Source: Flavobacteriaceae bacterium
Lineage (GTDB): Bacteria; Bacteroidota; Bacteroidia; Flavobacteriales; Flavobacteriaceae
Direction of reading: 5' to 3'
NCBI GenBank assembly: GCA_014238425.1
Contig: JABABD010000022.1
Location: 62,001 to 126,000, forward strand
Length of the DNA stretch: 64,000 bases
Every line of letters begins with the position of its first letter. Position 1 is the stretch's first letter. Below, in pieces: positions 1 through 8,831 of the stretch. The notes below the pieces were generated by a model that did not search any database, was not told the DNA's origin, and was given only the letters and a program-made list of their open reading frames with translations. The position numbers and the translations under genes were made by a program.

Positions 1-699
1 GAGCGATGTGTCGAAGAATTAGGCATGCAATTACTTTGCTTACCAACACATTATATGGATACTATTGGAACTTGGCGTTGTATTTTCGATGAAGAAAACG
101 AGCCAATTTTTGAATTGGCAAGCAAATACAATTTGGCAGTAGAAGTGCACCCGTACGATGGCGAAAAATTTATAAAATTGGAAAACACCTCATGGCGTTT
201 TCATCTCATATGGATGCTGGCACAATGTGCTGACGCTTATCATTTCCTGACACTTAATGGTTATCAAGACAAATTTCCGAATATGAGAACCTGTTTTGCT
301 CATGGAGGACAACTCGCACAGATTAATTTAGGTAGACGTATACAAGGTTTTGATGGGCGACCAGATTTATTTGAAGGTAAAAGTCACCCTAGAAAAGCAG
401 TTGGACATAAAAATATATTCTTCGACACGTTGGTACATGATACAGGTTCCTTAGAGCTTCTTATAAAAAACCAAGGTTCAGACCAAGTAATTATGGGCTT
501 GGACGACCCCTATCCATTAGGCGAAATGGAAAGCGAAAAGCAATCCTCTTATCCAGGAAAGATTTTAGACTTGGCTATGAATGAAAATATTGTTAACCAA
601 GAACAGTGTAATGCCATTTGGGAAGACAATGTAATACAATGGTTGTGTGGAGATGATAAAAACGCAAAGAAAAAATTGATTGATAGAATTTTAGGTTAA
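1..699 (+). CDS. ACMSD-like amidohydrolase, 5' end outside window
   Basis: The reading frame is open from the first base, so the N-terminus with the first metal-binding histidines lies upstream of the window. What is visible resembles the C-terminal two thirds of 2-amino-3-carboxymuconate-6-semialdehyde decarboxylase, a metal-dependent amidohydrolase of the kynurenine branch of tryptophan degradation. The supporting motifs are EVHPYD, CFAHGG and LDDPYPLGE, which match the metal-ligand His, the FAHGGG loop and the catalytic Asp segment of that family. The gene ends in TAATG, overlapping the next gene by one base, so the two are probably cotranscribed. Another decarboxylating amidohydrolase of the same family is possible. 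A cytoplasmic enzyme is expected. Confidence 0.82.
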   Translation, partial: ERCVEELGMQLLCLPTHYMDTIGTWRCIFDEENEPIFELASKYNLAVEVHPYDGEKFIKLENTSWRFHLIWMLAQCADAYHFLTLNGYQDKFPNMRTCFAHGGQLAQINLGRRIQGFDGRPDLFEGKSHPRKAVGHKNIFFDTLVHDTGSLELLIKNQGSDQVIMGLDDPYPLGEMESEKQSSYPGKILDLAMNENIVNQEQCNAIWEDNVIQWLCGDDKNAKKKLIDRILG

Positions 700-1340
700 T
701 GGAATTCATTTCAAAAGAATTAGATGATTATGTTGTAATTCATTCTGAAAACGAACCAGAATTATTGCAAGAACTCAATAGGGAAACACACCAAAAGATA
801 TTGCAACCACGAATGTTAAGTGGTCACTACCAAGGTCGTGTGCTGAGTTTACTATCCAAAATTGTCAACCCAAAAGCTGTATTAGAAATTGGCACTTATA
901 CAGGCTACTCCGCTATTTGTTTAGCCGAAGGTTTACATGTGCAAGGTGAATTACATACTATTGACATTAATGAAGAGCTACATGATTTCCAGAGAAAGTA
1001 TTTTGACAGATCTGGTTACGGGTCACAGATTATCCAGCATACAGGAAGTGCACTAGACATCATCCCAAAACTAGATACCACTTTTGATTTGGTATTTATG
1101 GACGCCGATAAAGAAAACTACGTGAATTACTTTCACGCAATTATCGGCAAACTCAATACTGGTGGTGTTATTTTATCTGACAATGTATTATGGAGTGGCA
1201 AGATCCTCGAAAGTTTGAAGCCAGATGACACTTCCACTAAAGGCATTATCGAATACAACACGCTTCTAAAAGAAGACAAAAGAATTGAAACAATTATACT
1301 TCCCATCCGTGATGGATTGACTATTAGTAGAAAGTTCTAG
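699..1340 (+). CDS. Class I SAM-dependent O-methyltransferase
   Basis: This 213-residue protein has the layout of the caffeoyl-CoA/catechol O-methyltransferase family (Methyltransf_3). The SAM-binding motif I is VLEIGTYTGYSAICLA, followed by an acidic motif II around HTIDIN. The metal-binding segment is FMDADKENYVNYF, followed by GGVILSDNVLWSGKI. Length and motif order are normal for the family. The start codon overlaps the stop of the ACMSD-like gene (TAATG), which indicates translational coupling. The substrate cannot be read from sequence. The pairing with a kynurenine-pathway gene hints at an aromatic hydroxylated substrate, but that is inference. Confidence 0.88.
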   Translation: MEFISKELDDYVVIHSENEPELLQELNRETHQKILQPRMLSGHYQGRVLSLLSKIVNPKAVLEIGTYTGYSAICLAEGLHVQGELHTIDINEELHDFQRKYFDRSGYGSQIIQHTGSALDIIPKLDTTFDLVFMDADKENYVNYFHAIIGKLNTGGVILSDNVLWSGKILESLKPDDTSTKGIIEYNTLLKEDKRIETIILPIRDGLTISRKF

Positions 1341-1364
1341 CTATTTTTTTTCTAACGTATTGAT

Positions 1365-1652
1365 TTATAATTTCCGCTTCACAGAACCTGTAAAATCTTC
1401 AAGACCATCTTTTACTTTCTTGATCTCTTGGTCTATCTCTTTAGTAACACTTGTGTCAATGCCGTGAGTTTCAGCACTTTTAGAGATTTCACTTTTGATA
1501 TCATTAGTGGCATCTTTAAGAACACGCATCCCCTTACCTAAGCCACGAGCTACTTCAGGAATTTTGTCAGCACCAAATACCATGACCACTATAAATAGTA
1601 TCAAGAAAATTTCGCCACCGCTAATAAACAATATAAAGTTCTGTAATATCAC
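1365..1652 (-). CDS. tatA: Twin-arginine translocase subunit TatA/TatE
   Basis: The 95-residue protein has one N-terminal membrane segment (about residues 10-26), then the conserved FGADKIPEVARGLGKGMR amphipathic helix and a charged, probably disordered tail. This is the TatA/Hcf106 pattern. TatA forms the pore of the Tat pathway, which exports folded proteins across the inner membrane. The frame opens with GTG at 1652. An in-frame TTG at 1631 would give a shorter N-terminus beginning just before LFISGGE, so the exact start is uncertain. A promoter box lies only four bases upstream of the GTG. Exported proteins with KR-type Tat-like signals are encoded at 8062 and 24851. Confidence 0.9.
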   Translation of the reverse strand: MILQNFILFISGGEIFLILFIVVMVFGADKIPEVARGLGKGMRVLKDATNDIKSEISKSAETHGIDTSVTKEIDQEIKKVKDGLEDFTGSVKRKL

Positions 1653-1656
1653 AATA

Positions 1657-1683
1657 CAAATATAGTGAGTTGAATGCTGTCAA
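1657..1683 (-). promoter_or_regulatory. Promoter for tatA
   Basis: On the minus strand, TTG (1681-1683) is followed after 16 bases by TATATTTG (1657-1664). This fits the Bacteroidetes primary sigma factor consensus (TTG near -33, TAnnTTTG near -7). The box ends four bases before the GTG start, so the message may be nearly leaderless. The -33 element overlaps the U-tract of the terminator of the upstream M1 peptidase gene. Confidence 0.55.
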
Positions 1684-1713
1684 TAAAAAAACCGACGTTA
1701 AAAACGTCGGTTT
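1681..1713 (-). terminator. Rho-independent terminator of the M1 peptidase gene
   Basis: An 11-bp perfect stem (AAACCGACGTT at 1689-1699 pairs with 1703-1713) closes a three-base loop. On the minus strand it is followed by a run of T. It lies 22 bases past the stop of the peptidase gene at 1736. Confidence 0.85.
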
Positions 1714-1735
1714 AATAATATTAAAATAGATTTTT

Positions 1736-4030
1736 TTATTTATTCTTCACTTCATTCTTGAATTTATCAAACTTACTTTGCTTGATTTCTTTTGGCCAAG
1801 AGTTATTAGTCACATCAACATCAGCAGTTTCCAAATCCGGATCAACTATAATAGATACGATTTCTTTCTCAGACGCAATGGTTCTTGTAGCTTCATTATC
1901 GTTTAACCTCCAGATTTGTACTGGATATGTTTCACGTTTTTTGGTACCGTCTGAATATGTGTATTCGGCGATGATAGGCATCACCAATCCTCCTGGTTTT
2001 TCGAATGTCACTTTATAGAAATACTTGGGTGATTTCAAGTTTTTACGTTCTTCTGTAGTAAAATTATCCATTAAGTACTCTTTTAATGTAGGTGATGAAT
2101 CAATAGGATTAGCGTTACGCAAGCTCTCATCAAACTCCTCACTACCTTCTTCTACCAAGAACACTAATTCATTCACATCCATATTAGAACGCTTTGCTAT
2201 ATTTTTGCCATATTCAGTAGGTTTTGAACTCACATAATATTTTTTGACTTCTTTTAACCCAATATCTGTATAATCCGTAGTATAAAACCAGCCTCTCCAA
2301 AACCAATCCAAATCAACCGCTGAAGCATCTTCCATGGTACGGAAAAAATCTTCTGGTGTTGGATGTTTGAACATCCATCGATTTGCATATTCTTTAAACG
2401 AGTAATCAAACAGATCACGTCCCATAATAGTTTCGCGAAGAATATTCAATCCAGTTGCTGGTTTACCATAAGCATTATTACCAAACTGATACGTATTCAA
2501 TCCTTTAGTCATGATCGGTGCTATATAATCTTGATTACCTCCCATATAAGGAACTATTTTTGCCGCTGGCCCTCTTCTTGAAGGATATGACTTGTCATGA
2601 GGAGATAGTGCACTTGGATACCATTCTGCAAAATCTTGCTCAGCAACATATTGAAGGAATGTATTCAATCCTTCATCCATCCAAGTCCATTGACGTTCAT
2701 CACTATTCACGATCATTGGGAAGAAATTATGGCCTACTTCATGAATAATAACACTGATCATTCCATATTTAGTACGGTCACTGTATTTCCCCTCTTTATT
2801 TGGTCGTCCAAAATTATAACAGATCATAGGGTATTCCATGCCCATTGGCGCATGTACGGAAATCGCCTTATGATAAGGGTAATCAAATGTCATGCGAGAA
2901 TATGATTTTAAGGTACTTGCTACAGCATTTGTTGACCACTCTTCCCAAAGCGGATTTCCTTCTTTACTATACAGAGATACAGCCATCACATCTTTATCAC
3001 CAACTTTAACGGCCATCATATCCCATAGAAATTTTCTAGACGTTGCAAAACCAAAATCACGAACCATTTGAGCCGATAACTTCCAAGTTTTCTTTTGCTT
3101 ACTTTTTATCTTTTCAGTAACTTCTGCTTCAGCCTGAGTTACAATCATCACAGGTTTATCATAGGTTTTCTTAGCCCTATTATAACGCTTCATCATCGTC
3201 TTTGTGAAAACGTCTTTTCTATTGGTCAAATATCCTGTACCGTCTAAAATATGATCGGCGGGCACTGTTATATTGACGTCAAAATTTCCGAAAGGCAATG
3301 CAAACTCATCACGTCCCCAAAACTGAGAATTTTGCCAGCCTTCTACATCGTTATATACAGCCATACGAGGATAGAATTGCGATACTACATATATTTTATT
3401 ATCATTTTCCTCGAAGTACTCGTAACCTGAACGCCCACCTTCTGTAACGTGGTTATTGATATTATACCACCATTTTATTGAGAACGAAAATTGCTCGCCA
3501 GTCAATAAGGTTTTTGGCAATTCAACACGCATCATTGTTCGATTAATAGTATGAGATAAATCTTTACTATTTACATCTTTAACTTCCATGATATTAAATC
3601 CACGTTCAGGGCGGTCTTTAAGATAGGAATTAGTAAATCTACCTGCAGAGCTTGCAGTGCGCATTCCTTGGCTTTGAGCTAATGGTGTTTTAGAATCTTT
3701 AGCCCTCATATTTTGATCCAACTGTACCCATAGATAGGTCAATGGATCTGGCGAATTATTAGTATATGTAATCGTTTCGAAACCAGACAATCTTGCATTC
3801 TCATCATCAATTTCAATATCCATTTTATAATCCGCTTGTTGCTGATAATACGCTGGACCAGGTGCTCCTGAAGCAGTACGAAACATATTCGGTGTAGAGA
3901 ACTCATCATACAATTGCTTGAATTTGTTGCTGTTTGTGTGACCCGGTTTACGTTCTTTTTTTACTTCTTGAGCATATCCGCTAAAAGCGATAAAAAGAAC
4001 AGAAAGCATGAGATACTTTAATGTTTTCAT
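1736..4030 (-). CDS. Secreted M1 family metallopeptidase
   Basis: This 764-residue protein starts with a Sec signal peptide (residues 1-20, ending SGYAQ). It carries the gluzincin zinc site H430-E-V-G-H434, 18 residues, then E453 in WMDEGLNTF. A GMEYPM segment (397-402) stands where aminopeptidase N has GAMEN. This is the M1 fold without the C-terminal ERAP domain, a form common in Flavobacteriia and expected to act in the periplasm on peptides. A strong terminator follows. The gene is the last of a minus-strand run with a DUF6702-like protein and two CarboxypepD_reg-like proteins. The specific substrate is unknown. Confidence 0.9.
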   Translation of the reverse strand: MKTLKYLMLSVLFIAFSGYAQEVKKERKPGHTNSNKFKQLYDEFSTPNMFRTASGAPGPAYYQQQADYKMDIEIDDENARLSGFETITYTNNSPDPLTYLWVQLDQNMRAKDSKTPLAQSQGMRTASSAGRFTNSYLKDRPERGFNIMEVKDVNSKDLSHTINRTMMRVELPKTLLTGEQFSFSIKWWYNINNHVTEGGRSGYEYFEENDNKIYVVSQFYPRMAVYNDVEGWQNSQFWGRDEFALPFGNFDVNITVPADHILDGTGYLTNRKDVFTKTMMKRYNRAKKTYDKPVMIVTQAEAEVTEKIKSKQKKTWKLSAQMVRDFGFATSRKFLWDMMAVKVGDKDVMAVSLYSKEGNPLWEEWSTNAVASTLKSYSRMTFDYPYHKAISVHAPMGMEYPMICYNFGRPNKEGKYSDRTKYGMISVIIHEVGHNFFPMIVNSDERQWTWMDEGLNTFLQYVAEQDFAEWYPSALSPHDKSYPSRRGPAAKIVPYMGGNQDYIAPIMTKGLNTYQFGNNAYGKPATGLNILRETIMGRDLFDYSFKEYANRWMFKHPTPEDFFRTMEDASAVDLDWFWRGWFYTTDYTDIGLKEVKKYYVSSKPTEYGKNIAKRSNMDVNELVFLVEEGSEEFDESLRNANPIDSSPTLKEYLMDNFTTEERKNLKSPKYFYKVTFEKPGGLVMPIIAEYTYSDGTKKRETYPVQIWRLNDNEATRTIASEKEIVSIIVDPDLETADVDVTNNSWPKEIKQSKFDKFKNEVKNK

Positions 4031-4095
4031 TTTATGAATTAATTAGTGAAAAATTGAACGGGAAATTAGCTAAAAATTAAGGTTTAGCCCTTGTT

Positions 4096-4599
4096 TTAAT
4101 TGAAGTTTAACAAACCTTTATCATTTTCTGGAATGAGAATAAAGCTCTTCCTTTTAGAGTTGATTTTGGTACGAATGATATTTTGCTGATCTTCAAACAA
4201 ATCGAATAGCACGGTATTAGTTATTTCAATAGATTCAATAGATGTGATACCGGATATTTCCATATAGCATAAAGCGATGTCGTCTTCGTATTCTTTTCCG
4301 AGAAACTTAAACATTTTGACTTCTCCGTTAATTACAACACCAAGCTTTTGACTCAGGTATTTTTCTATAAATGCGTTTACTTTTTCAGATTCGTTATCCT
4401 CAGCTAGCGTTATATTTTCATCATAGCGTTCTCTTAAAAGTTTTTCGAGGTCATCAATAAATATCCTTGAGGTTATCTGCAGCTCTCCTTTGTCTTTTAT
4501 ATAATCAAATTGTGTGACGCTTACATAAAATTTATGTATTGTGGCAAATGATGATAGTGAAATGACTATTAATACAAGAACTATTTTGATTTTACTCAT
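4096..4599 (-). CDS. DUF6702-like exported protein
   Basis: This 167-residue protein has a hydrophobic N-terminal segment (residues 5-20) that looks like a signal peptide or anchor. It continues HKFYVSVTQFDY, a pattern I associate with the flavobacterial family DUF6702. The rest is a mix of beta strands and charged loops, with no catalytic motif. It is encoded between a CarboxypepD_reg-like gene and the M1 peptidase gene, in the same direction, an arrangement I recall from related genomes. A role as a partner of the secreted peptidase is possible but rests only on position. Confidence 0.7.
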   Translation of the reverse strand: MSKIKIVLVLIVISLSSFATIHKFYVSVTQFDYIKDKGELQITSRIFIDDLEKLLRERYDENITLAEDNESEKVNAFIEKYLSQKLGVVINGEVKMFKFLGKEYEDDIALCYMEISGITSIESIEITNTVLFDLFEDQQNIIRTKINSKRKSFILIPENDKGLLNFN

Positions 4600-4656
4600 C
4601 GTTTTAATTTGTGTAAATATAGTGGTTAAAAGAATTTCAAAAAGTGTTCCAAAATA

Positions 4657-5442
4657 TCAATTCTTCAAATTAACTTTGTATTGGATCAGTTTTTCTTGCA
4701 AGAAAGCCATTGTCACTAATTCGTTCACACCGCTACATTTTTCAGTAAATAGTGGGTCTTCAGAACAAAAATAGAAGAACTCATAACGTAACGGGCTTTC
4801 TAATGGGCTCTCTTTAAATAGGTCTTCTGAAAATTTTGCTTTTACTCTAAACATGAGTTCGTCTCTAGCTTCAAGTTTGACGCGCCTCTTCAAATCTTTT
4901 GTCCTTCCACTAACGGCATTTAATATTTTATTAAGGTTTAATCCAAAACCTAAACCAATGCTAACAAATTTGCCATTATCGGCCTCATATAAACGTCGCT
5001 CGCTTTGGGTTTTGACTTTACCTTTATAACCTGGTATACCGACATCATAAAAATTTATAGGTGGTTTTGCATCCGAGTTTTCAACATCAGAAAGAAGATC
5101 TCCTGTCAATACTTTCCCTACAACAACTTCGTCTAGTTGATTTATATTCTCTAATAAGAATACATTCGCGAGCTTTGTTTCAATCATTTCAGCATCTACC
5201 TGTATTGAATGCAGTTTATATTGCACCGCAGAAAACACCAAAGTATCGTTCAATTTTACTTGAATATTAAAAGCTCCAGATCGATCTGTTGTAGTCGCTT
5301 TCCCCAAAGTTTTATTAATAACATGGATTCCTTCAACATCTGCAGTACCATAGACAGTACCCTTGATATTTGTAGATTGCGCCCAAGTCATTTCCACAAC
5401 TACGCATAAAAGCAAGATGGTGCCAATTCTAGTCTTTTTCAC
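4657..5442 (-). CDS. Carboxypeptidase regulatory-like domain protein (copy 2)
   Basis: A 261-residue exported protein with a signal peptide (residues 1-21, ending TWAQ). A CarboxypepD_reg-like beta-sandwich follows (about residues 24-105): IKGTVYGTADVEGIHVINKT, then TTTDRSGAFNIQVKLNDTLVFSA. The C-terminal half (about 110-261) is alpha-rich and shared in outline with the neighbouring protein. The start codon is GTG and overlaps the end of the upstream gene by 14 bases, so the two are likely translated together. Such domains usually occur on outer-membrane receptors. Here they stand alone, and the function is unknown. Confidence 0.75.
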   Translation of the reverse strand: MKKTRIGTILLLCVVVEMTWAQSTNIKGTVYGTADVEGIHVINKTLGKATTTDRSGAFNIQVKLNDTLVFSAVQYKLHSIQVDAEMIETKLANVFLLENINQLDEVVVGKVLTGDLLSDVENSDAKPPINFYDVGIPGYKGKVKTQSERRLYEADNGKFVSIGLGFGLNLNKILNAVSGRTKDLKRRVKLEARDELMFRVKAKFSEDLFKESPLESPLRYEFFYFCSEDPLFTEKCSGVNELVTMAFLQEKLIQYKVNLKN

Positions 5443-6265
5443 TCTGTAAATCTATAAAAGATTCGCTTTGCTTTACTAAGAAATCAATGAACTCCATCTC
5501 TCTTCCTTTTTTAAGCAAGTTATAATCCAAGCCTTGGTCTTCAACAAACACAATAAATTCATTGACTCTATCTTCAGGGATACTAAATACTTGACTCATA
5601 TATTCATTGGTATACATCTGTCTAAGATCCAACACGCCAACATCTTGCGTTGATGCCTGAACGCGATCATTGTATTTCTCTATATCTGTTTTTCTCTTTT
5701 TCTTTTTAAAAAGAGGTTTTAGTAAAAAACTTACAAGGCCAATAACATCTCCTCCATGCATATCTGCTTTGCCTCCTGCACCTCTAACAAAAGTATTGTA
5801 GGCTTTAGTCTTGTTATCGGGGGTTAAATCAATAGGAACATTTTCCAAATTGAAATTCTCAGCTTCAAAAGGTAGATTCAACGTCTTAACTCTATTAACA
5901 TCAACAAGAATATTACCAGATAAATCATAGGGAGACACGACGACTTCTGGAAGCTTGTTCAATGCTTCTACCATAAAAATGGTCATCTTCTTCTGGGCAA
6001 CAATGCCTTCATCTACAATAACTACAAATCTCTTGAATTGCAATGCGGAAATCTCAAGGCGGTCATTGAGTCCAACTTCAATAGTGAAATTTCCGTCAAA
6101 ATCAGTAATTGTTCCTTTTTCTGAAGAGGTATTATAAACAGTAACACCTTCTATATCATTATCCTTAACTATAATCTTACCGTTTATTTCAACACGCTCT
6201 ATTACCTGAGAAAAAGAAAGAGATGTAATCAACAAGAAAGAAACTAAAAGTAAAAATCTATTCAT
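5429..6265 (-). CDS. Carboxypeptidase regulatory-like domain protein (copy 1)
   Basis: I place the start at the ATG at 6265 because it begins a clean signal peptide (MNRFLLLVSFLLITSLSFSQ); an earlier in-frame ATG at 6292 would add nine residues. The mature part begins with a CarboxypepD_reg-like sandwich (INGKIIVKDNDIEGVTVYN, then GTITDFDGNFTIEVGLNDRL), followed by an alpha-rich half with a lysine-rich patch (LKPLFKKKKRKTD). It shares its layout with the downstream gene, so the two are tandem paralogs. The family occurs near M1 peptidases in Flavobacteriia. No enzymatic motif is seen. Confidence 0.75.
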   Translation of the reverse strand: MNRFLLLVSFLLITSLSFSQVIERVEINGKIIVKDNDIEGVTVYNTSSEKGTITDFDGNFTIEVGLNDRLEISALQFKRFVVIVDEGIVAQKKMTIFMVEALNKLPEVVVSPYDLSGNILVDVNRVKTLNLPFEAENFNLENVPIDLTPDNKTKAYNTFVRGAGGKADMHGGDVIGLVSFLLKPLFKKKKRKTDIEKYNDRVQASTQDVGVLDLRQMYTNEYMSQVFSIPEDRVNEFIVFVEDQGLDYNLLKKGREMEFIDFLVKQSESFIDLQSEKD

Positions 6266-6361
6266 ACAATAAAGAAAAATATCATTTGTCATAATTAAAT
6301 GTAAAAGAGTCGTAAACTTTTGTTAAAAGCATCTATTACTTAAATTTACAAAAAAACAAAG

Positions 6362-7069
6362 ATGCAGAACATCATTATCGCTAGCACCTCAACAATTCAT
6401 GGAGGTTCGTATCTTGATTATCTAATCGAAGAGCTTAAAGAGTTATATAAAAATACGAGTTCCATTGTTTTTGTACCATATGCACGACCAAATGGTATAT
6501 CACATGACAATTATACTGATAAGGTGAGACATGTTTTCTCAAAGATTGACATTGATGTCAAAGGGCTGCATGAATTTCCGAATCCAATTGAAGCCATTAC
6601 TGAAGCTCCAGGCATTTTTACAGGCGGCGGCAATACTTTTGTTCTTGTCAATCAATTATATAAAAACAAGCTCATAAAACCTATTAAGGACTCTGTTGAT
6701 AAAGGCACACCATATCTTGGCACTAGCGCTGGTAGTAATATTTGTGGTCTGACCATGAATACAACCAATGATATGCCTGTCGTTTATCCTGAAAGTTTTA
6801 AAACATTAGGTTTGGTTCCTTTCAACATTAATCCACATTATTTGGATCCAGAATCGAATAGCAAACATATGGGTGAAACTCGTGAAATGCGTATTGCTGA
6901 ATTTCACACGTTCAATACACAACCTGTTATTGGTATTCGTGAAGGAAGTTGGTTAAAAGTAAATAACAATACTATAATCCTAAAAGGAAAATTGAATGCA
7001 AGAATCTTTGAACACGGCAAATTGCCTTATGAAATTGAACCAAAAACTGATTTAAGTCAGCTTTATTAA
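6362..7069 (+). CDS. pepE: Dipeptidase E (alpha-aspartyl dipeptidase, S51)
   Basis: This 235-residue cytoplasmic serine peptidase matches PepE, which hydrolyses Asp-X dipeptides. The nucleophile elbow is GTSAGSN with Ser122. The expected partners are Asp137 in TTNDMPVV and His159 in INPHYLD. The IFTGGGNTF segment, which shapes the active site in this class I glutamine amidotransferase-like fold, is also present. Length and spacing agree with the Escherichia coli enzyme. The gene is divergent from the CarboxypepD_reg-like pair and is followed after five bases by a GNAT gene. Confidence 0.92.
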   Translation: MQNIIIASTSTIHGGSYLDYLIEELKELYKNTSSIVFVPYARPNGISHDNYTDKVRHVFSKIDIDVKGLHEFPNPIEAITEAPGIFTGGGNTFVLVNQLYKNKLIKPIKDSVDKGTPYLGTSAGSNICGLTMNTTNDMPVVYPESFKTLGLVPFNINPHYLDPESNSKHMGETREMRIAEFHTFNTQPVIGIREGSWLKVNNNTIILKGKLNARIFEHGKLPYEIEPKTDLSQLY

Positions 7070-7074
7070 ACTAC

Positions 7075-7593
7075 ATGATTACTAAAACTAAAAGATTATA
7101 TATCAGAGAGCTTATCATTGACGATGCCGTTCATTTTTTTAATATTAACAACAATCCAAATTGCATAAAATATACTGGAGATAATCCATTTGAATCTATC
7201 AAGACAGCTGAGAATTTTTTAGAAGAATATATTCAACAATATAAAGATTACAATATGGGACGTTGGGCAGTTTGTTTAAGAGAAACTGATGAATTTCTGG
7301 GCTGGTGCGGACTAAAATACCATCCAAAAGAAAATGTTACAGATATTGGATATCGGCTATATCAAACACACTGGAACAAAGGGTATGCAACCGAGGCCAC
7401 TAAAGCGTGTCTTGACTATGGATTTAACCATCTAAATTTAAACAGAATAGTAGCCCACGTTCATATTGATAACAAGAGTTCTCATAAAGTCGCATTAAAG
7501 TCTGGCTTAATTTATATGAAATATTTTATCTATGATGGCAAACCTGCAAAGCTATATCAAATCAAAAAGAATGAGTACCTTGGAAATAACTAA
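7075..7593 (+). CDS. GNAT N-acetyltransferase, RimJ/RimL type
   Basis: A 172-residue protein of the acetyltransferase_3 type. It shows the N-terminal TKRLYIREL strand, a middle FLGWCGL strand, DIGYRLYQTHWNKGYATEA (the acetyl-CoA pyrophosphate loop in the form QxxxGxAT) and NRIVAHVHIDNKSSHKVALKSGL near the C-terminus. These are the usual features of RimJ/RimL-like enzymes, which acetylate amino groups of proteins or small molecules. The substrate is not predictable. It sits five bases after pepE and shares the strand of the following genes. Confidence 0.88.
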   Translation: MITKTKRLYIRELIIDDAVHFFNINNNPNCIKYTGDNPFESIKTAENFLEEYIQQYKDYNMGRWAVCLRETDEFLGWCGLKYHPKENVTDIGYRLYQTHWNKGYATEATKACLDYGFNHLNLNRIVAHVHIDNKSSHKVALKSGLIYMKYFIYDGKPAKLYQIKKNEYLGNN

Positions 7594-7604
7594 ATTTAAA
7601 TGAA

Positions 7605-8075
7605 ATGAAATACATTCTTGTTTTGGCTTTTATTGTTTTAAGTAGTTGTAGTGCTGCAAAAGAAAAACAGTTAAGTCAATCACAAATCCAAAAAGATACT
7701 GCAGCTATAAAAGCTGTTTTACAACAACAAGCAAAGGACTGGAGTAGCGCAAGTATTGAAGCCTTTATGGAAGGGTATGATAAAACCTCTAACCTTTTGT
7801 TTGTAGGCAAAAGTGGTATTACAAAAGGATGGCAACAAACATTGAATCGTTACAAAGTTGGCTACCCAACAAAAGACCATACCGGAGAACTGACTTTCAA
7901 TATTCTTGAAGTACAACCAATAAATGCAGCCGCTTACCTGTTAGTGGGTGAGTTTCATTTGAAGAGAAATGTAGGTAAGGCTGACGGTATTTTCACTTTG
8001 GTGTTCAAGAAAATTAATGGGGCTTGGAAAGTCATTTCAGATCATACAAGTGCATACGATAATGAAAAGAAATGA
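7605..8075 (+). CDS. SnoaL/DUF4440-like lipoprotein (NTF2 fold)
   Basis: This 156-residue protein begins with a lipoprotein signal (lipobox LSSC, Cys at about residue 15). It then has the alpha+beta cone of the NTF2-like superfamily: a helix with KAVLQQQAKDWSSASIEAFMEGYD, the FVGKSGITKGWQQTLNRY segment and the final strands GIFTLVFKKINGAWKVISDHTS. This is the YybH/DUF4440 pattern. Proteins of this type bind small hydrophobic ligands or have unknown function. The last 14 bases overlap the start of the M15 peptidase gene. Confidence 0.82.
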   Translation: MKYILVLAFIVLSSCSAAKEKQLSQSQIQKDTAAIKAVLQQQAKDWSSASIEAFMEGYDKTSNLLFVGKSGITKGWQQTLNRYKVGYPTKDHTGELTFNILEVQPINAAAYLLVGEFHLKRNVGKADGIFTLVFKKINGAWKVISDHTSAYDNEKK

Positions 8076-8796
8076 TTTCATAAAGCTATCTACATTATTA
8101 GGAATATCATCAATGTTTCCTTCATTATTATCATTTACAAAGAGATGGGCAATACCAACAGAAGAACTTATTGGCAAAGGAACTCCTCAGCTATATGGAA
8201 AAGGTTTTTTACTTAGGAAAGAAGCCTATGAATCTTTCCTGAAAATGAAAATAGCGGCAGCAAAATCAGGAATTGAAATTAAAGTGGTGTCTAGTTATAG
8301 AAACTATGCCCACCAAAATAGGATTTGGGAACGTAAATACAAACAATTTACTGCTGAAGGCTTATCGCCTATAAGTGCCATTAAAAGAATTATTGAATAC
8401 TCTACAATTCCAGGAACTTCTAGGCATCATTGGGGAACGGATGTCGATATTGTTGATGGGAATGTTCAGCAACCAAAAAGCTTACTCGTAGCTGGTCATT
8501 TTAATAACAACGGCCCTTTCTGCAAATTGAGAGAGTGGTTGTTTAAGCATTCCGAAACGTTTGATTTTTATTTAGTATACACAGATAACAAAAACAGGAA
8601 AGGCTTTAAGTACGAACCTTGGCATTTAAGTTACAAACCTTTATCATCTGAATATTTAAAGGAATACCAAAAGCTCGATATCCAAAAAATGCTTAGCGAA
8701 GAAAAATTACGAGGTAGCCAATACTTTACAGATGATTTTATTGAATCATACATTTCTGACAATATTTTAGACATCAATCCAAAGCTTTTAGGCTAA
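8062..8796 (+). CDS. M15 family D-alanyl-D-alanine carboxypeptidase-like protein
   Basis: I choose the ATG at 8062 because it gives a plausible export signal (MKRNDFIKLSTLLGISSM, a KR variant of the Tat motif). An earlier in-frame ATG at 8017 would run deep into the upstream gene. The protein has the VanY/M15B zinc motif SRHHWGTDVD (His122, Asp129) preceded by SSYRNYAHQ, and a later EPWHLSY that supplies the final histidine ligand. M15 enzymes trim peptidoglycan stem peptides or related D-amino-acid peptides in the periplasm. Length is 244 residues, normal for the family. Confidence 0.87.
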   Translation: MKRNDFIKLSTLLGISSMFPSLLSFTKRWAIPTEELIGKGTPQLYGKGFLLRKEAYESFLKMKIAAAKSGIEIKVVSSYRNYAHQNRIWERKYKQFTAEGLSPISAIKRIIEYSTIPGTSRHHWGTDVDIVDGNVQQPKSLLVAGHFNNNGPFCKLREWLFKHSETFDFYLVYTDNKNRKGFKYEPWHLSYKPLSSEYLKEYQKLDIQKMLSEEKLRGSQYFTDDFIESYISDNILDINPKLLG

Positions 8797-8831
8797 ACTT
8801 TTGTAATTTTAACATAATTAACACTGACATT

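Noticed and set aside
2363-2905. Open frames on the plus strand inside the M1 peptidase gene
   Set aside because: They lie wholly opposite a strongly supported gene, have no family motif and follow from its codon composition.
6521-6533. A further TGAGACA half-site inside pepE
   Set aside because: It has no partner half-site at the right spacing and lies within coding sequence far from a promoter.
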